From positions 124,001 through 188,000 of the forward strand of contig NZ_GL379592.1 in NCBI RefSeq assembly GCF_000143625.1: DNA of 64,000 nucleotides. Direction: 5' to 3'. Position 1 is the stretch's first letter. Each line of letters begins with the position of its first letter. Both the position numbers and the translations under genes were made by a program. Shown one piece after another: positions 49,982-58,798 of this stretch. The notes under the pieces were generated by a model. The model searched no databases. It saw only the letters and a list, made by a program, of their open reading frames with translations, and was not told the origin of the DNA. The stretch comes from Candidatus Regiella insecticola LSR1 (GTDB lineage Bacteria; Pseudomonadota; Gammaproteobacteria; Enterobacterales; Enterobacteriaceae).

Positions 49982-51418
49982 TTAGGGGCTAACGGTCTGC
50001 TTCCTATCACCGAACTGGTTACCGATATAAAAAGCCAACAGATTAAACGCCAACGAAGGGACAATCGGATGAAAACCGCCAAGATGGATATTAAAGCTAA
50101 CCAATAATGTATAACATACCCCGCCCGTCATCATCGAACTAATGGCACCATATGCGTTGGCTTTCTCCCAGTATAACCCTAGTAATAATGGCCATAAAAA
50201 GATGACCTCAAGACCTCCTAGTGCCAGTAGATTAAGCCAGATAATCATCTCTGGTGGATACCACGCCGTTAAGAGTAATAACAGACCTAAGATGAGTGTC
50301 GATAAACTAGAAATATAGGTGAGTTTTCGCTCATTTTTAATTTGATCAGGCTGTAAATTAAGATACAGATCTTTGACAATCGTTGCAGATGATTGTAACA
50401 ACTGGGCATTGATCGTCGACATAATTGCGGCGAGCGGTGCCGCTAGAAATATTCCAGCAGCAAATGATGGCAGCACCATGATCATTAACGTTGGAATAAC
50501 TTGATCTGGGATCTTAAGATCAGGTAAGACAGCACGGCCTAATACTCCCGCCAGATGCATTCCCAACATTAATATCGCCACAACAATAGTGCCAAGGATC
50601 ATCCCTTGATGCACCGCTTTGCTATCTCTATAAGCGATACAGCGTACTGCCGTAGGAGGCAAACCAATCAAGCCAAAACAGACCAACACCCAGAAAGAAG
50701 CCATGAAAGGCAAATCTAAGCGCTGCTCACTCCCTTGTGGTGAAATCAGATTGGGATCGATATCTATCAATTTTTCTACTGCTTGCGTTAATCCCCCAGC
50801 GGCATAGACTACGGCAATAAGAAGTAAAATAGTGCCGATTAACATCACCAACCCCTGTAACGCATCGTTTAATACGCTAGCACGGAAGCCACCGAAAGCG
50901 GTATACAGAATAGTACTAAGACCAAAAATCAGTAGTCCAGCGTCATACGGGATACCCGCCGCGATTTCCAATAAACGCGCCCCACCGATAAATTGTGCTG
51001 TCATCGCGCCAATCAAAGCCATTAGTAAACTGAGACTGGCTAACCAAACCAGTAAACGGCTTTGATAACGGGCATACAATATATCGTTCAATGTGACAGC
51101 GTTATAACGACGGGCCAAAATAGCCAGTTTTTTGCCCAATACGCCTAAAGATAACCAGACTACTGGCAGTTGGATCATCGACAATAATACCCAACCTAAT
51201 CCATATTTATATGCCGCCCCTGGCCCGCCGATAAACGAACTAGCGCCAATATAGGTGGTAGTTAATGTCATCGCTAACAAAAACCCCCCCATAGAACGAT
51301 TGCCGACAAAATATTCGTTAAGAAAACTTCCAGTTCGCGGACGAGTATAAGAATAAAAAGATAAAGCGAAAATTAAGATAAGATAGGCGCATAACGGTAA
51401 AACCACATTAATCTGCAT
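49982..51418 (-). CDS. panF: sodium/pantothenate symporter
   Basis: Start set at MQINVVLPLCAYL, aligning with E. coli PanF, giving 478 residues (E. coli 483); the frame is open 8 codons upstream. SSS family transporter with about 13 transmembrane helices. Conserved: TTTYIGASSFIGGPGAAYKYGLGWVLL, RYNAVTLNDIL, YTAFGGFRASVLNDALQG, AGIFLAAPLAAIMSTINAQLLQSSA. It imports pantothenate for coenzyme A, in line with coaD in this window. It overlaps the yhdT stop by 11 bp; yhdT-panF is an operon downstream of accC. Confidence 0.95.
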   Translation of the reverse strand: MQINVVLPLCAYLILIFALSFYSYTRPRTGSFLNEYFVGNRSMGGFLLAMTLTTTYIGASSFIGGPGAAYKYGLGWVLLSMIQLPVVWLSLGVLGKKLAILARRYNAVTLNDILYARYQSRLLVWLASLSLLMALIGAMTAQFIGGARLLEIAAGIPYDAGLLIFGLSTILYTAFGGFRASVLNDALQGLVMLIGTILLLIAVVYAAGGLTQAVEKLIDIDPNLISPQGSEQRLDLPFMASFWVLVCFGLIGLPPTAVRCIAYRDSKAVHQGMILGTIVVAILMLGMHLAGVLGRAVLPDLKIPDQVIPTLMIMVLPSFAAGIFLAAPLAAIMSTINAQLLQSSATIVKDLYLNLQPDQIKNERKLTYISSLSTLILGLLLLLTAWYPPEMIIWLNLLALGGLEVIFLWPLLLGLYWEKANAYGAISSMMTGGVCYTLLVSFNIHLGGFHPIVPSLAFNLLAFYIGNQFGDRKQTVSP

Positions 51419-51650
51419 CGGGCTCTTCCAACGACATATCACGAAAAATCAGTCGCACCATCAACCAACAAAGGAAAATAAAGAGTAATGGCAGGAAAAT
51501 ACAGGCTATTTCAAACCACAAAGGCAGTCTAGTTACCCCAAGGGCATTGCCAGGTAGGTAAGCGCTTATTATCCATCCTGCTAGGTACAGCAGTGTTAAG
51601 CCTAAAGACCATCGTGCCTCTTTGTGAATTTGAATGAATCTTTTATTCAT
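51408..51650 (-). CDS. yhdT: membrane protein YhdT, copy 1
   Basis: Start at MNKRFIQIHKEARWSLG (E. coli MDTRFVQAHKEARWALG) gives 80 residues, as in E. coli. Two transmembrane helices (LTLLYLAGWIISAYLPG, ACIFLPLLFIFLCWLMVRLIF) and an acidic end EEPDAD. Function unknown; always next to panF. The ATG is one base from the terminus of an IS (TAGACCTCTTCGG from 51651), so the native leader is gone and the AAGAGG in the IS end acts as the only Shine-Dalgarno candidate. This copy is the one still joined to full-length panF. Confidence 0.92.
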   Translation of the reverse strand: MNKRFIQIHKEARWSLGLTLLYLAGWIISAYLPGNALGVTRLPLWFEIACIFLPLLFIFLCWLMVRLIFRDMSLEEPDAD

Positions 51651-52205
51651 TAGACCTCTTCGGAAACTAGCATTCATGAGGAATTTTGGTAAAACACTCC
51701 TGAACAAGGAGCCGCCATGAAATATGAAGTAATAAAAGTACTGGAAGAGGAAAAATTTCGTCGCTTAACGGGTGTTAAACGCAGTACATTTGAAAAGATG
51801 ATAAAGATATTGAATGAAGCAGATAAGAGTAAGCAAGGGAAAGGAGGTCGGAAACCCAAGCGGGGTTTAGAAGAGCGCTTATTAATGGCACTGGAGTATA
51901 TACGAGAATATCGCACTTATTTTCATGTCAGCCAAAGCTATGGCGTGAGTGAGAGCACATGCTATGAAACGATTAAATGGATAGAGAATACGCTAATAAA
52001 GCATCCTGATTTTGCCCTACCTGGACGCAAAGCTGTATTAAAAAGGGATAGGGAGTATGAGCTGGTTCTTATTGATGCCACAGAAACGCCGATTGAACGT
52101 CCCCAAAAAAACAAAAGCCGTTTTACTCAGGAAAAAAGAAACGACACACCTTAAAAACACAAGTGCTCGTTGATAAAAAAAGTAAAGCAGTCATCTGTAC
52201 AAGCT
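51651..52205 (+). mobile_element. IS copy truncated by the tandem duplication (left end)
   Basis: First 555 bp of the same IS that is complete at 52534-53446: the left inverted repeat and the whole first transposase frame (51717-52154) followed by the start of the second. It lacks the right end, so it is not mobile on its own. Confidence 0.93.
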
Positions 52206-52301
52206 AAAACTTCCAGTTCGCGGACGAGTATAAGAATAAAAAGATAAAGCGAAAATTAAGATAAGATAGGCGCATAACGGTAAAACCACATTAATCTGCA
52301 T
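52206..52301 (-). pseudogene. panF 5' fragment made by the duplication
   Basis: First 32 codons of panF (MQINVVLPLCAYLILIF...) after yhdT copy 2, then fused to IS sequence. No function is expected. Confidence 0.9.
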
Positions 52302-52533
52302 CGGGCTCTTCCAACGACATATCACGAAAAATCAGTCGCACCATCAACCAACAAAGGAAAATAAAGAGTAATGGCAGGAAAATACAGGCTATTTCAAACC
52401 ACAAAGGCAGTCTAGTTACCCCAAGGGCATTGCCAGGTAGGTAAGCGCTTATTATCCATCCTGCTAGGTACAGCAGTGTTAAGCCTAAAGACCATCGTGC
52501 CTCTTTGTGAATTTGAATGAATCTTTTATTCAT
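52291..52533 (-). CDS. yhdT: membrane protein YhdT, copy 2
   Basis: Identical in sequence to copy 1 (80 residues), including the IS-derived leader immediately upstream. It is a by-product of the 883-bp duplication, followed only by a panF stub. Perfect identity indicates a very recent event. Confidence 0.92.
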   Translation of the reverse strand: MNKRFIQIHKEARWSLGLTLLYLAGWIISAYLPGNALGVTRLPLWFEIACIFLPLLFIFLCWLMVRLIFRDMSLEEPDAD

Positions 52534-53446
52534 TAGACCTCTTCGGAAACTAGCATTCATGAGGAATTTTGGTAAAACACTCCTGAACAAGGAGCCGCCA
52601 TGAAATATGAAGTAATAAAAGTACTGGAAGAGGAAAAATTTCGTCGCTTAACGGGTGTTAAACGCAGTACATTTGAAAAGATGATAAAGATATTGAATGA
52701 AGCAGATAAGAGTAAGCAAGGGAAAGGAGGTCGGAAACCCAAGCGGGGTTTAGAAGAGCGCTTATTAATGGCACTGGAGTATATACGAGAATATCGCACT
52801 TATTTTCATGTCAGCCAAAGCTATGGCGTGAGTGAGAGCACATGCTATGAAACGATTAAATGGATAGAGAATACGCTAATAAAGCATCCTGATTTTGCCC
52901 TACCTGGACGCAAAGCTGTATTAAAAAGGGATAGGGAGTATGAGCTGGTTCTTATTGATGCCACAGAAACGCCGATTGAACGTCCCCAAAAAAACAAAAG
53001 CCGTTTTACTCAGGAAAAAAGAAACGACACACCTTAAAAACACAAGTGCTCGTTGATAAAAAAAGTAAAGCAGTCATCTGTACAAGCTTTACGAATGGGA
53101 GGCGCCATGATTTTAGGTTGTTTAAGGAGTCTGGTGTGCGAATACATCCTGACATCAAAACAGTTACCGATACAGGTTACCAAGGGCTTGGCAAGATTCA
53201 TTCAAACTCGGCGTTGCCTAAGAAAAAGACAAAGAAAAATCCCTTAACAAAAGAAGATAAACGCAACAATCGTGCGTTATCAAGCCAGCGTGTATTAAAC
53301 GAACATGTCATTGGTATGATTAAAAGATTTAAAATTGTATCAGACCGTTATCGAAACAGGCGAAAACGTTTTGGATTAAGATTTAATCTGATTGCTGCAA
53401 TTTATAACATGGAAATTAGATAAATGATAGTTTCCGAAGAGGTCTA
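52534..53446 (+). mobile_element. intact IS5-superfamily element sharing its ends with repeat family A
   Basis: 913 bp with perfect 19-bp terminal inverted repeats TAGACCTCTTCGGAAACTA (52534-52552 and complement at 53428-53446). If the outer TA is the target duplication, the element proper starts GACCTCTT. It encodes one DDE transposase in two frames. Its inverted repeats match the ends of the family A repeats over about 16 bp. Confidence 0.92.
52600..53423 (+). CDS. IS5-family (IS427/HARBI1-like DDE) transposase, two frames
   Basis: Frame 1 (52600-53037): helix-turn-helix and LTGVKRSTFEKMIKIL, YFHVSQSYGVSESTCYETIKWIE, with the first catalytic Asp in ELVLIDATETPIERP. Frame 2 (to 53423): LVDKKSKAVICTSF, TVTDTGYQGL (second Asp) and LNEHVIGMIKRFKIVSDRYRNRRK (Glu). 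The frames meet at CAGGAAAAAAGAAAC, six A then G; a -1 shift there yields EKKKRHTLKTQVLVDKK and a full-length product of about 270 residues. This is the usual expression mode of the group. Likely active. Confidence 0.88.
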
Positions 53447-53524
53447 TTATTGCTTTCATCATTTTCCGAAAGGGGGATCCCATCGACCTAAGTCGGGGGG
53501 AAATGAAGAGGATGTCAATATAAC

Positions 53525-53617
53525 CGCATCAGTCTAATTTGATTTTATGTTGTCATCGCCTACCGTACTATTTGTACTGTCTGTGCTCCTCCGCCTTGAA
53601 TCAAATTAGACTGATGC
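53525..53617. repeat. repeat family B variant lacking the TATAGCC ends
   Basis: GCATCAGTCTAATTTGATT to AATCAAATTAGACTGATGC, a perfect 19-bp inverted pair around the B centre (TACCGTACTATTTGTACTGTCTGTGCTCCTCCGCC). Confidence 0.8.
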
Positions 53618-53692
53618 GAACATTCCCACGAATTTTTGGATAAAAAAGCAGCAATTTGAAGAGCTGTGGGTATAATTAATTTTTTTATAATT

Positions 53693-55039
53693 CTAGTTTT
53701 TTTCCAAATAGTGGATATTGGTACTCCCTTTCTGAAAGCATTCATCATCCATAATCTGTTGATGCAATTCAATATTAGTTTTGATTCCATCAATAATCAG
53801 CTCGGTCAATGCATGCTTCATACGTGCAATCGCCGCTTCACGATTTTCACCATAAGTAATCAGTTTTCCAATCATCGAATCATAATAGGGCGGCACGGTG
53901 TAATTGGTATAAATATGCGATTCCCAGCGTACACCAAACCCTCCTGGGGCATGGAACCGCGTAATTTTTCCAGGGCTAGGTAGGAAAGTTTTTGCGTCTT
54001 CCGCGTTAATACGACATTCAATCGCATGGCCACGAACTACCACATCGTCTTGTTGAATAGAAAGTCGTTGACCTGCCGCAATCCGCAGCTGTTCTTTGAT
54101 CAGATCAATACCCGTTATCATCTCGGTGACGGGATGTTCAACCTGAATACGTGTATTCATCTCAATAAAATAAAATTCACCATTCTCATACAGAAATTCA
54201 AAGGTACCGGCGCCACGGTAGCCAATATCAATGCAGGCTTTGACACAGCATTCACCGATATTAGACCGAATATCATTGCTAAGACCAGGGGCTGGGGCTT
54301 CTTCCACCACTTTTTGATGACGGCGCTGCATTGAACAGTCACGTTCAGCGAGATAAAGCGCATTACCTTTACCATCGGCTAAGATTTGAATTTCGATATG
54401 GCGAGGATTTTCAAGATATTTTTCCATATAAACCGTATCGTTATTAAAAGCAGCCTTAGCTTCTGTTCGGGTCATATCGATAGCTTTTTCTAAATCTTTA
54501 GCATCATGAACTACCCGCATACCTCGCCCACCTCCACCCCCGGAGGCTTTAATAAGAACCGGATAGCCTATTTTTTTTGCCACCGCCTGATTTTTTTTGG
54601 CATCATTGCCTAATGAACCGTCAGATCCAGGTACACAAGGAACTCCTGCTTTTTTCATGGCGTTGATGGCGGAAACTTTATCGCCCATTAAACGGATAGT
54701 TTCTGCTGTTGGGCCAATAAAAATAAATCCTGAATGCTCTACTTGTTCAGCGAAATCTGCATTTTCAGACAAAAAACCATATCCCGGATGAATAGCAGTG
54801 GCACCGGTAATTTCAGCCGCCGAAATAATGGCGGGAATATTCAGATAGCTTTTAACCGAAGCAGCGGAGCCAATGCATACTGTTTCGTCCGCCAATAAAA
54901 CATGTTTTAGATCACGATCCGCCGTAGAGTGAACTGCCACCGTTTTTATCCCGAGTTCTTTACAAGCTCGCAATATCCGTAAAGCAATTTCTCCCCGGTT
55001 AGCGATAATAATTTTTTCAATCATAGGGTTATCAAGCAT
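53693..55039 (-). CDS. accC: acetyl-CoA carboxylase, biotin carboxylase subunit
   Basis: ATP-grasp enzyme that carboxylates the biotin on AccB, the first step of fatty-acid synthesis. Start at [21 protein letters not shown], preceded by TGAGG; 448 residues (E. coli 449). Conserved: [15 protein letters not shown], the Gly-rich ATP lid [65 protein letters not shown]. The C-terminus stops at IHYLEKN, about six residues short of E. coli. It follows accB by 10 bp. Confidence 0.96.
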   Translation of the reverse strand: MLDNPMIEKIIIANRGEIALRILRACKELGIKTVAVHSTADRDLKHVLLADETVCIGSAASVKSYLNIPAIISAAEITGATAIHPGYGFLSENADFAEQVEHSGFIFIGPTAETIRLMGDKVSAINAMKKAGVPCVPGSDGSLGNDAKKNQAVAKKIGYPVLIKASGGGGGRGMRVVHDAKDLEKAIDMTRTEAKAAFNNDTVYMEKYLENPRHIEIQILADGKGNALYLAERDCSMQRRHQKVVEEAPAPGLSNDIRSNIGECCVKACIDIGYRGAGTFEFLYENGEFYFIEMNTRIQVEHPVTEMITGIDLIKEQLRIAAGQRLSIQQDDVVVRGHAIECRINAEDAKTFLPSPGKITRFHAPGGFGVRWESHIYTNYTVPPYYDSMIGKLITYGENREAAIARMKHALTELIIDGIKTNIELHQQIMDDECFQKGSTNIHYLEKN

Positions 55040-55049
55040 AGTGGCCTCA

Positions 55050-55499
55050 TTATTCGATGACGACAAGAGGCTGATCGAATTCAATCGGTTGACCGTTTTC
55101 TACCAAAATAGCTTTTATCGTACCGGACTTATCTGCTTCAATAAGATTCATCATCTTCATGGCTTCAATAATACATAAAGTATCACCGACAGAAACTTTT
55201 TGTCCTATTTCAACGAAAGCTTTGGCTTCTGGGCTAGGTGTACGGTAAAAAGTACCGACCATCGGCGAACGAATGACATGATTCGATACAGATTCAACGA
55301 CCGTAGGAGCTGTTGTGTTAACGGCAGGCTGTTGCACTGCAACAGTAGGAATATAAGATGGTGGTTGCATTATTGGATGATGCGATGGAGTCGGTGCACG
55401 ATTAATGCGTACTGACTCTTCACCTTCTGAGATTTCTAGCTCTGAAATGCCAGATTCCTCAACCAGTTCGATAAGTTTTTTAATTTTACGAATATCCAT
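55050..55499 (-). CDS. accB: acetyl-CoA carboxylase, biotin carboxyl carrier protein
   Basis: 149 residues (E. coli 156). N-terminal [32 protein letters not shown], a Pro/Ala/Val-rich linker (~35-75), then the biotinyl domain with the biotinylated Lys115 in EAMKMMN, and [18 protein letters not shown] (the thumb region). Expressed with accC. The upstream gap to aroQ holds a family C repeat. Confidence 0.96.
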   Translation of the reverse strand: MDIRKIKKLIELVEESGISELEISEGEESVRINRAPTPSHHPIMQPPSYIPTVAVQQPAVNTTAPTVVESVSNHVIRSPMVGTFYRTPSPEAKAFVEIGQKVSVGDTLCIIEAMKMMNLIEADKSGTIKAILVENGQPIEFDQPLVVIE

Positions 55500-55521
55500 G
55501 AGGGTGATTCCGTATTGTCTC

Positions 55522-55648
55522 TATACCCTTTGCCTTTCAAGTTACGGCCGCGTTGGCAGCTCGCACTCACCCCAGTCATGTACTACTTGTACACTTCTGG
55601 GATTCGATTGATTGCCGCCTTGCCGTAACTCAAAATTCATTGGGTATA
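55522..55648. repeat. repeat family C, complete copy (127 bp)
   Basis: TATACCCTTTGCCTTTCAAG to CTCAAAATTCATTGGGTATA. Its right end, read on the minus strand, gives the last residues and stop of aroQ. Confidence 0.87.
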
Positions 55649-56107
55649 TGTCATTTTATTATATTTGGATAAGCGATTGACGGCTGCTTGTAAAGCAAAA
55701 CTATAGCCATCAGCACCTAACCCACAAATTGTGCCAATTGCAATATCGGAAAAGTATGAATGATGGCGAAAAGGCTCTCTGGCATACACGTTAGAAAGGT
55801 GAATTTCAATAAAAGGAATTCGCACTGCTAATAGTGCATCACGCAAAGCGATACTGGTATGCGTGAAAGCGGCCAGATTGATCAAAATAAAATCGATATT
55901 TCCTTGTGCCTGATGAATTCTATCGATAAGTTCATGCTCTACGTTCGATTGCAGGTAAGATAATTCGACATTCAATTCTTGCGCTTTTTGCTTCAATCCG
56001 CTAATCACTTCTTCCAGCGTGATCGCAGTGTACTGTTCTGGTTCACGTGTCCCAAGCAAATTGAGGTTAGGGCCGTTTATAAGCAAAATATGAAACTTAT
56101 CCGACAT
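55637..56107 (-). CDS. aroQ: 3-dehydroquinate dehydratase, type II
   Basis: Third step of the shikimate pathway. 156 residues in a flavodoxin-like dodecamer family. Motifs: [19 protein letters not shown] with Arg21 and Tyr26 as catalytic pair, [38 protein letters not shown] (active-site His), [16 protein letters not shown]. coli uses type I AroD; type II upstream of accBC is the Yersinia/Serratia arrangement. The end MTYTQ-TGA is coded by a family C repeat (TATACCCAATGA). Confidence 0.95.
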   Translation of the reverse strand: MSDKFHILLINGPNLNLLGTREPEQYTAITLEEVISGLKQKAQELNVELSYLQSNVEHELIDRIHQAQGNIDFILINLAAFTHTSIALRDALLAVRIPFIEIHLSNVYAREPFRHHSYFSDIAIGTICGLGADGYSFALQAAVNRLSKYNKMTYTQ

Positions 56108-56204
56108 GCTGTATCCAAATGGTGTTTTAAAAGCAGTTACTAAAAGGTCGACAAATTGACGACATCAAAATCGTCCGAGATAACTGATTTGTTACTTTAT
56201 ACTC

Positions 56205-56350
56205 TAAGAGCCTGTTCCAAATCTTTTTGAGCGACGCTTAATTGAGAAAAAATGAGCGAAAAAGCGCAGTTTACATAAGGCAAATGAGCATTTTGAGCGC
56301 ATATTTGATGAAGTATCAGCGAGCACAAGAGATTCCAAACAGTCTCTAAG
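56205..56350. repeat. repeat family E, complete copy (146 bp)
   Basis: TAAGAGCCTGTTCCAAATCT to ATTCCAAACAGTCTCTAAG. The centre TTGAGCGACGCTTAATTGAG, GCGAAAAAGCGCAGTTTACAT and AGTATCAGCGAGCACAAGAGAT is shared with 60272-60417. Confidence 0.8.
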
Positions 56351-56478
56351 ACTGCCATGGCAGCCAGAAGTAAAGTTCAGCATTATAACGATATCGTAGC
56401 AATTAGCAGCTAAATACTGCTTTTATCCACGAAGATATTTTATCCCACTGCAATAAAGTTTGTTTTTTCAGCTACCTA

Positions 56479-56569
56479 CTAATTTGATTCAAGGCGGAGG
56501 GGTACAGACAGTACAAATGGTACGGTAAGCGACGATAACACAGAATCAAGCTAAAACGATTTGGCTATA
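56479..56569. repeat. repeat family B, left terminus missing
   Basis: CTAATTTGATTCAAGGCGGAGG to AACGATTTGGCTATA. It ends 5 bp before the -35 box of ffs. Confidence 0.8.
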
Positions 56570-56574
56570 AGCTC

Positions 56575-56603
56575 TTGCTATTTACTCAAGCATGGTGAAT
56601 AAT
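56575..56603 (+). promoter_or_regulatory. promoter of ffs
   Basis: TTGCTA (56575-56580), a 17-bp spacer, AATAAT (56598-56603), then a GC-rich discriminator GCCGCCCGC like stable-RNA promoters. It would give a 5' leader of about 25 nt, as is trimmed from the E. coli 4.5S precursor. Confidence 0.6.
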
Positions 56604-56637
56604 GCCGCCCGCTCCGAAACATAAAGGGGCATTCAAT

Positions 56638-56751
56638 GGCGGCTCTGTTGGTTCTCTCGCAGTACTAACTTGTGAATTCGGTCAGGTCCGGAAGGAAGCA
56701 GCCGTAGCAGGCGATGTACGTGCCGGTATGTAGCTTTCAGAGCCACCACCA
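56638..56751 (+). ncRNA. ffs: 4.5S RNA (signal recognition particle RNA)
   Basis: 114 nt. The apical domain GGTCAGGTCCGGAAGGAAGC with the GGAA tetraloop and the symmetrical internal loop is the Ffh-binding core. The outer stem GGCGGCTCTG... pairs with ...CAGAGCCACCACC. Length and order match E. coli 4.5S RNA. It acts with Ffh in co-translational targeting of membrane proteins. Confidence 0.96.
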
Positions 56752-56830
56752 AGATATACATTTTATCCTCCCTTAATACTCCCTAGGTTTTTTTTCTCAC
56801 ATAAATTTTTTGCCCATGTTTTCCTCATTC

Positions 56831-56853
56831 AAGAAGATTTTGAACAGGCGCTA
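56831..56853. repeat. repeat family E, terminal fragment on the feoA stop
   Basis: AAGAAGATTTTGAACAGGCGCTAAG is the E right end. Its complement TTAGCGCCTGTTC contains the TAG of feoA. Confidence 0.7.
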
Positions 56854-57075
56854 AGAATGTGCTTCTAACCTCAAAAAATTCAAATCCTTTTTGCGTAATA
56901 ATAAGCTAACGCCTCGAATTTGAATTTGAACAGGATCCCCAAAGGGCGCCAAACGAATCACTTGAAACGATGCGCCAGGTAACATGCCTAAAGAAAGTAA
57001 TTTTTGCCGGTAGGTAGGTAGGATCTCGGGAAAAAAATGAATTATTTTATAATATTGCTGAGGAACAAACCGCAT
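56851..57075 (-). CDS. feoA: ferrous iron transport protein A
   Basis: Start at [14 protein letters not shown], giving 74 residues (E. coli 75); the frame is open 8 codons upstream. SH3-like cytosolic partner of Feo[32 protein letters not shown], then [18 protein letters not shown]. feoB, which normally follows directly, is absent; instead a family E fragment begins at the stop codon and ffs lies beyond on the other strand. FeoA alone is not known to transport iron, so this may be a relic. Confidence 0.92.
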   Translation of the reverse strand: MRFVPQQYYKIIHFFPEILPTYRQKLLSLGMLPGASFQVIRLAPFGDPVQIQIRGVSLLLRKKDLNFLRLEAHS

Positions 57076-57199
57076 ATGACCTCTGTATCGCATAACCAAA
57101 AATTACTAAATAATAATGAGAATATTTATTATTCTAATTTACTTTAAGATAAAAATAAACAATAAAACCGTTAGTACATACTATTTGCAAATGTATTGT

Positions 57200-57328
57200 G
57201 AAGCTTTTACGATGTTTATGCTCTTCGCTTTTGAAGCTGCCGCGTGTTGGCTGCACGTTCATCGGTTTCCCCTCTGGCCGCCTAGCGGCAATTTGCAGGA
57301 CTATGGGTATAAACATCGTAAAAGCTTC
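57200..57328. repeat. repeat D variant between perfect 20-bp inverted arms
   Basis: GAAGCTTTTACGATGTTTAT (57200-57219) and its exact complement (57309-57328) enclose a D-like core (CTCTTCGCTTTTGAAGCTGCCGCG, GTTCATCGG...). The arms are unlike other D termini. Confidence 0.7.
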
Positions 57329-57426
57329 AAAAGACAATCTAAATAGAGAGGAATGCTGAACGCGGGTTTAGATCACTTTTCGCTCTTCTATTTTTTAATT
57401 TAAAATTAAATGACTAGGTATAAAAA

Positions 57427-57519
57427 ATGCGTACTGTAATTTTTGGACGTTCTGGATGTCCCTATTGTGTCCGTGCAAAACAATTGGCAGAAACACTGGC
57501 GGCTAAACGCGACGATTAA
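57427..57519 (+). pseudogene. grxA: glutaredoxin 1, N-terminal stub
   Basis: 30 codons, MRTVIFGRSGCPYCVRAKQL..., nearly identical to the start of E. coli GrxA with its CPYC redox motif. A TAA follows RDD, where E. coli continues FQYQYVDI. The rest of the gene is missing, so no glutaredoxin fold can form. Confidence 0.88.
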
Positions 57520-57592
57520 TTGGCAAAGCCATATACTCAGGTTAATCTGACGGCTCAATCTGTTTAAACCCATTGCTATGGAAATTTCTCTT

Positions 57593-58780
57593 ATGTTTGA
57601 AAACATCGAGCTTGCTCCCGCTGATCCCATTTTAGGCCTTGCTGAGCAATTTAATAAAGATCTGCGGCCAAACAAAATTAACCTCGGCATTGGTGTCTAC
57701 CAAGACGAAACCGGTAAAACACCGGTGTTATCTAGTGTAAAAAAAGCGGAGCAGTACCTGCTAGAAAATGAAACCAGCAAAAATTATCTTAGCATTGACG
57801 GATTACAAAATTTTGCTGGCTGCACACAGGCACTGCTTTTTGGTGAGAGCTGCGACATTATAAAGGAAAAAAGAGCGCGAACTGCACAGACCCCGGGCGG
57901 AACTGGTGCGCTGCGGGTTGCGGCTGATTTTATCGCCAAAAAAACCGATGCTAAACGTGTGTGGGTGAGTAATCCCACTTGGCCGAATCATCACAATATT
58001 TTTCCCGCCGCCGGGTTAGAAGTGGTTCAATACAACTACTACGATGCACTCAACCATTGTCTGGATTTCGATAAAATAAAAGCTGACTTAAACAAGGCGC
58101 AAGCCGGTGATGTCGTGTTATTCCACGGCTGTTGCCATAATCCAACCGGCATCGATCCAACGCTAGAACAATGGCAAGAATTGGCTAAACTCTTGAAGGA
58201 AAAAAACCTGTTGCCTTTGTTTGATTTTGCCTATCAAGGCTTCGCAACAGGGCTTGATGAAGATGCGGAAGGATTACGTGCTTTTGCAAAAATGCATAAT
58301 GAATTAATAGTCTGTAGCTCTTATTCGAAAAATTTTGGCTTATATAATGAACGTGTCGGTGCTTGCACCCTGGTTGCTGCCAGCCCGAAAGATGCGGATA
58401 ACGCATTTAGTCAGATAAAAGCGACTATTCGTGCGAATTACTCAAATCCACCCGCTCATGGTGCTGCTGTCGTGGCCGCTATCCTCAATGATAAAACGAC
58501 GTTACGCCCTCTCTGGGAAAAAGAATTGACGGCTATGCGTCAACGTATTAAGGAGATGCGGGATCTGTTCGTTGAGACATTGAAGAAAGAAGGAGCAAAT
58601 TTCAGTTTCATCAAACAACAGAATGGGATGTTTTCCTACAGTGGTTTAACGGCTAACCAGGTAACAGGTTTACGCGAAAAATTTTCTGTTCATGCCGCCT
58701 CTTCTGGCCGAATTAACATTGCAGGGATGACGAAAGAAAATATGTCAACGCTGTGTAAAGCCATTGTTGAGGTTCTTTAG
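57593..58780 (+). CDS. aspC: aspartate aminotransferase
   Basis: PLP-dependent interconversion of aspartate/oxaloacetate with glutamate/2-oxoglutarate. Start at [16 protein letters not shown] as in E. coli; 395 residues (E. coli 396). Conserved: [73 protein letters not shown], the PLP-Lys in [15 protein letters not shown], and [13 protein letters not shown]. Confidence 0.96.
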   Translation: MFENIELAPADPILGLAEQFNKDLRPNKINLGIGVYQDETGKTPVLSSVKKAEQYLLENETSKNYLSIDGLQNFAGCTQALLFGESCDIIKEKRARTAQTPGGTGALRVAADFIAKKTDAKRVWVSNPTWPNHHNIFPAAGLEVVQYNYYDALNHCLDFDKIKADLNKAQAGDVVLFHGCCHNPTGIDPTLEQWQELAKLLKEKNLLPLFDFAYQGFATGLDEDAEGLRAFAKMHNELIVCSSYSKNFGLYNERVGACTLVAASPKDADNAFSQIKATIRANYSNPPAHGAAVVAAILNDKTTLRPLWEKELTAMRQRIKEMRDLFVETLKKEGANFSFIKQQNGMFSYSGLTANQVTGLREKFSVHAASSGRINIAGMTKENMSTLCKAIVEVL

Positions 58781-58798
58781 TTAATTAATAGGTAACGT

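Larger units (their letters stand above)
51323..52205. repeat. 883-bp tandem duplication, unit 1
   Basis: Identical to 52206-53088. The unit runs from inside the panF 5' end, through yhdT, and into the transposase of the adjacent IS. The junction at 52205/52206 (ACAAGCT|AAAACTTCC) joins IS sequence to panF sequence with little or no shared sequence. Confidence 0.95.
52206..53088. repeat. 883-bp tandem duplication, unit 2
   Basis: Second unit, identical to 51323-52205; it continues into the rest of the IS. Confidence 0.95.

Noticed and set aside
57116..57346. Two small open frames across the palindrome at 57200-57328
   Set aside because: Both are translations of the repeat and its inverted arms; symmetrical by construction.
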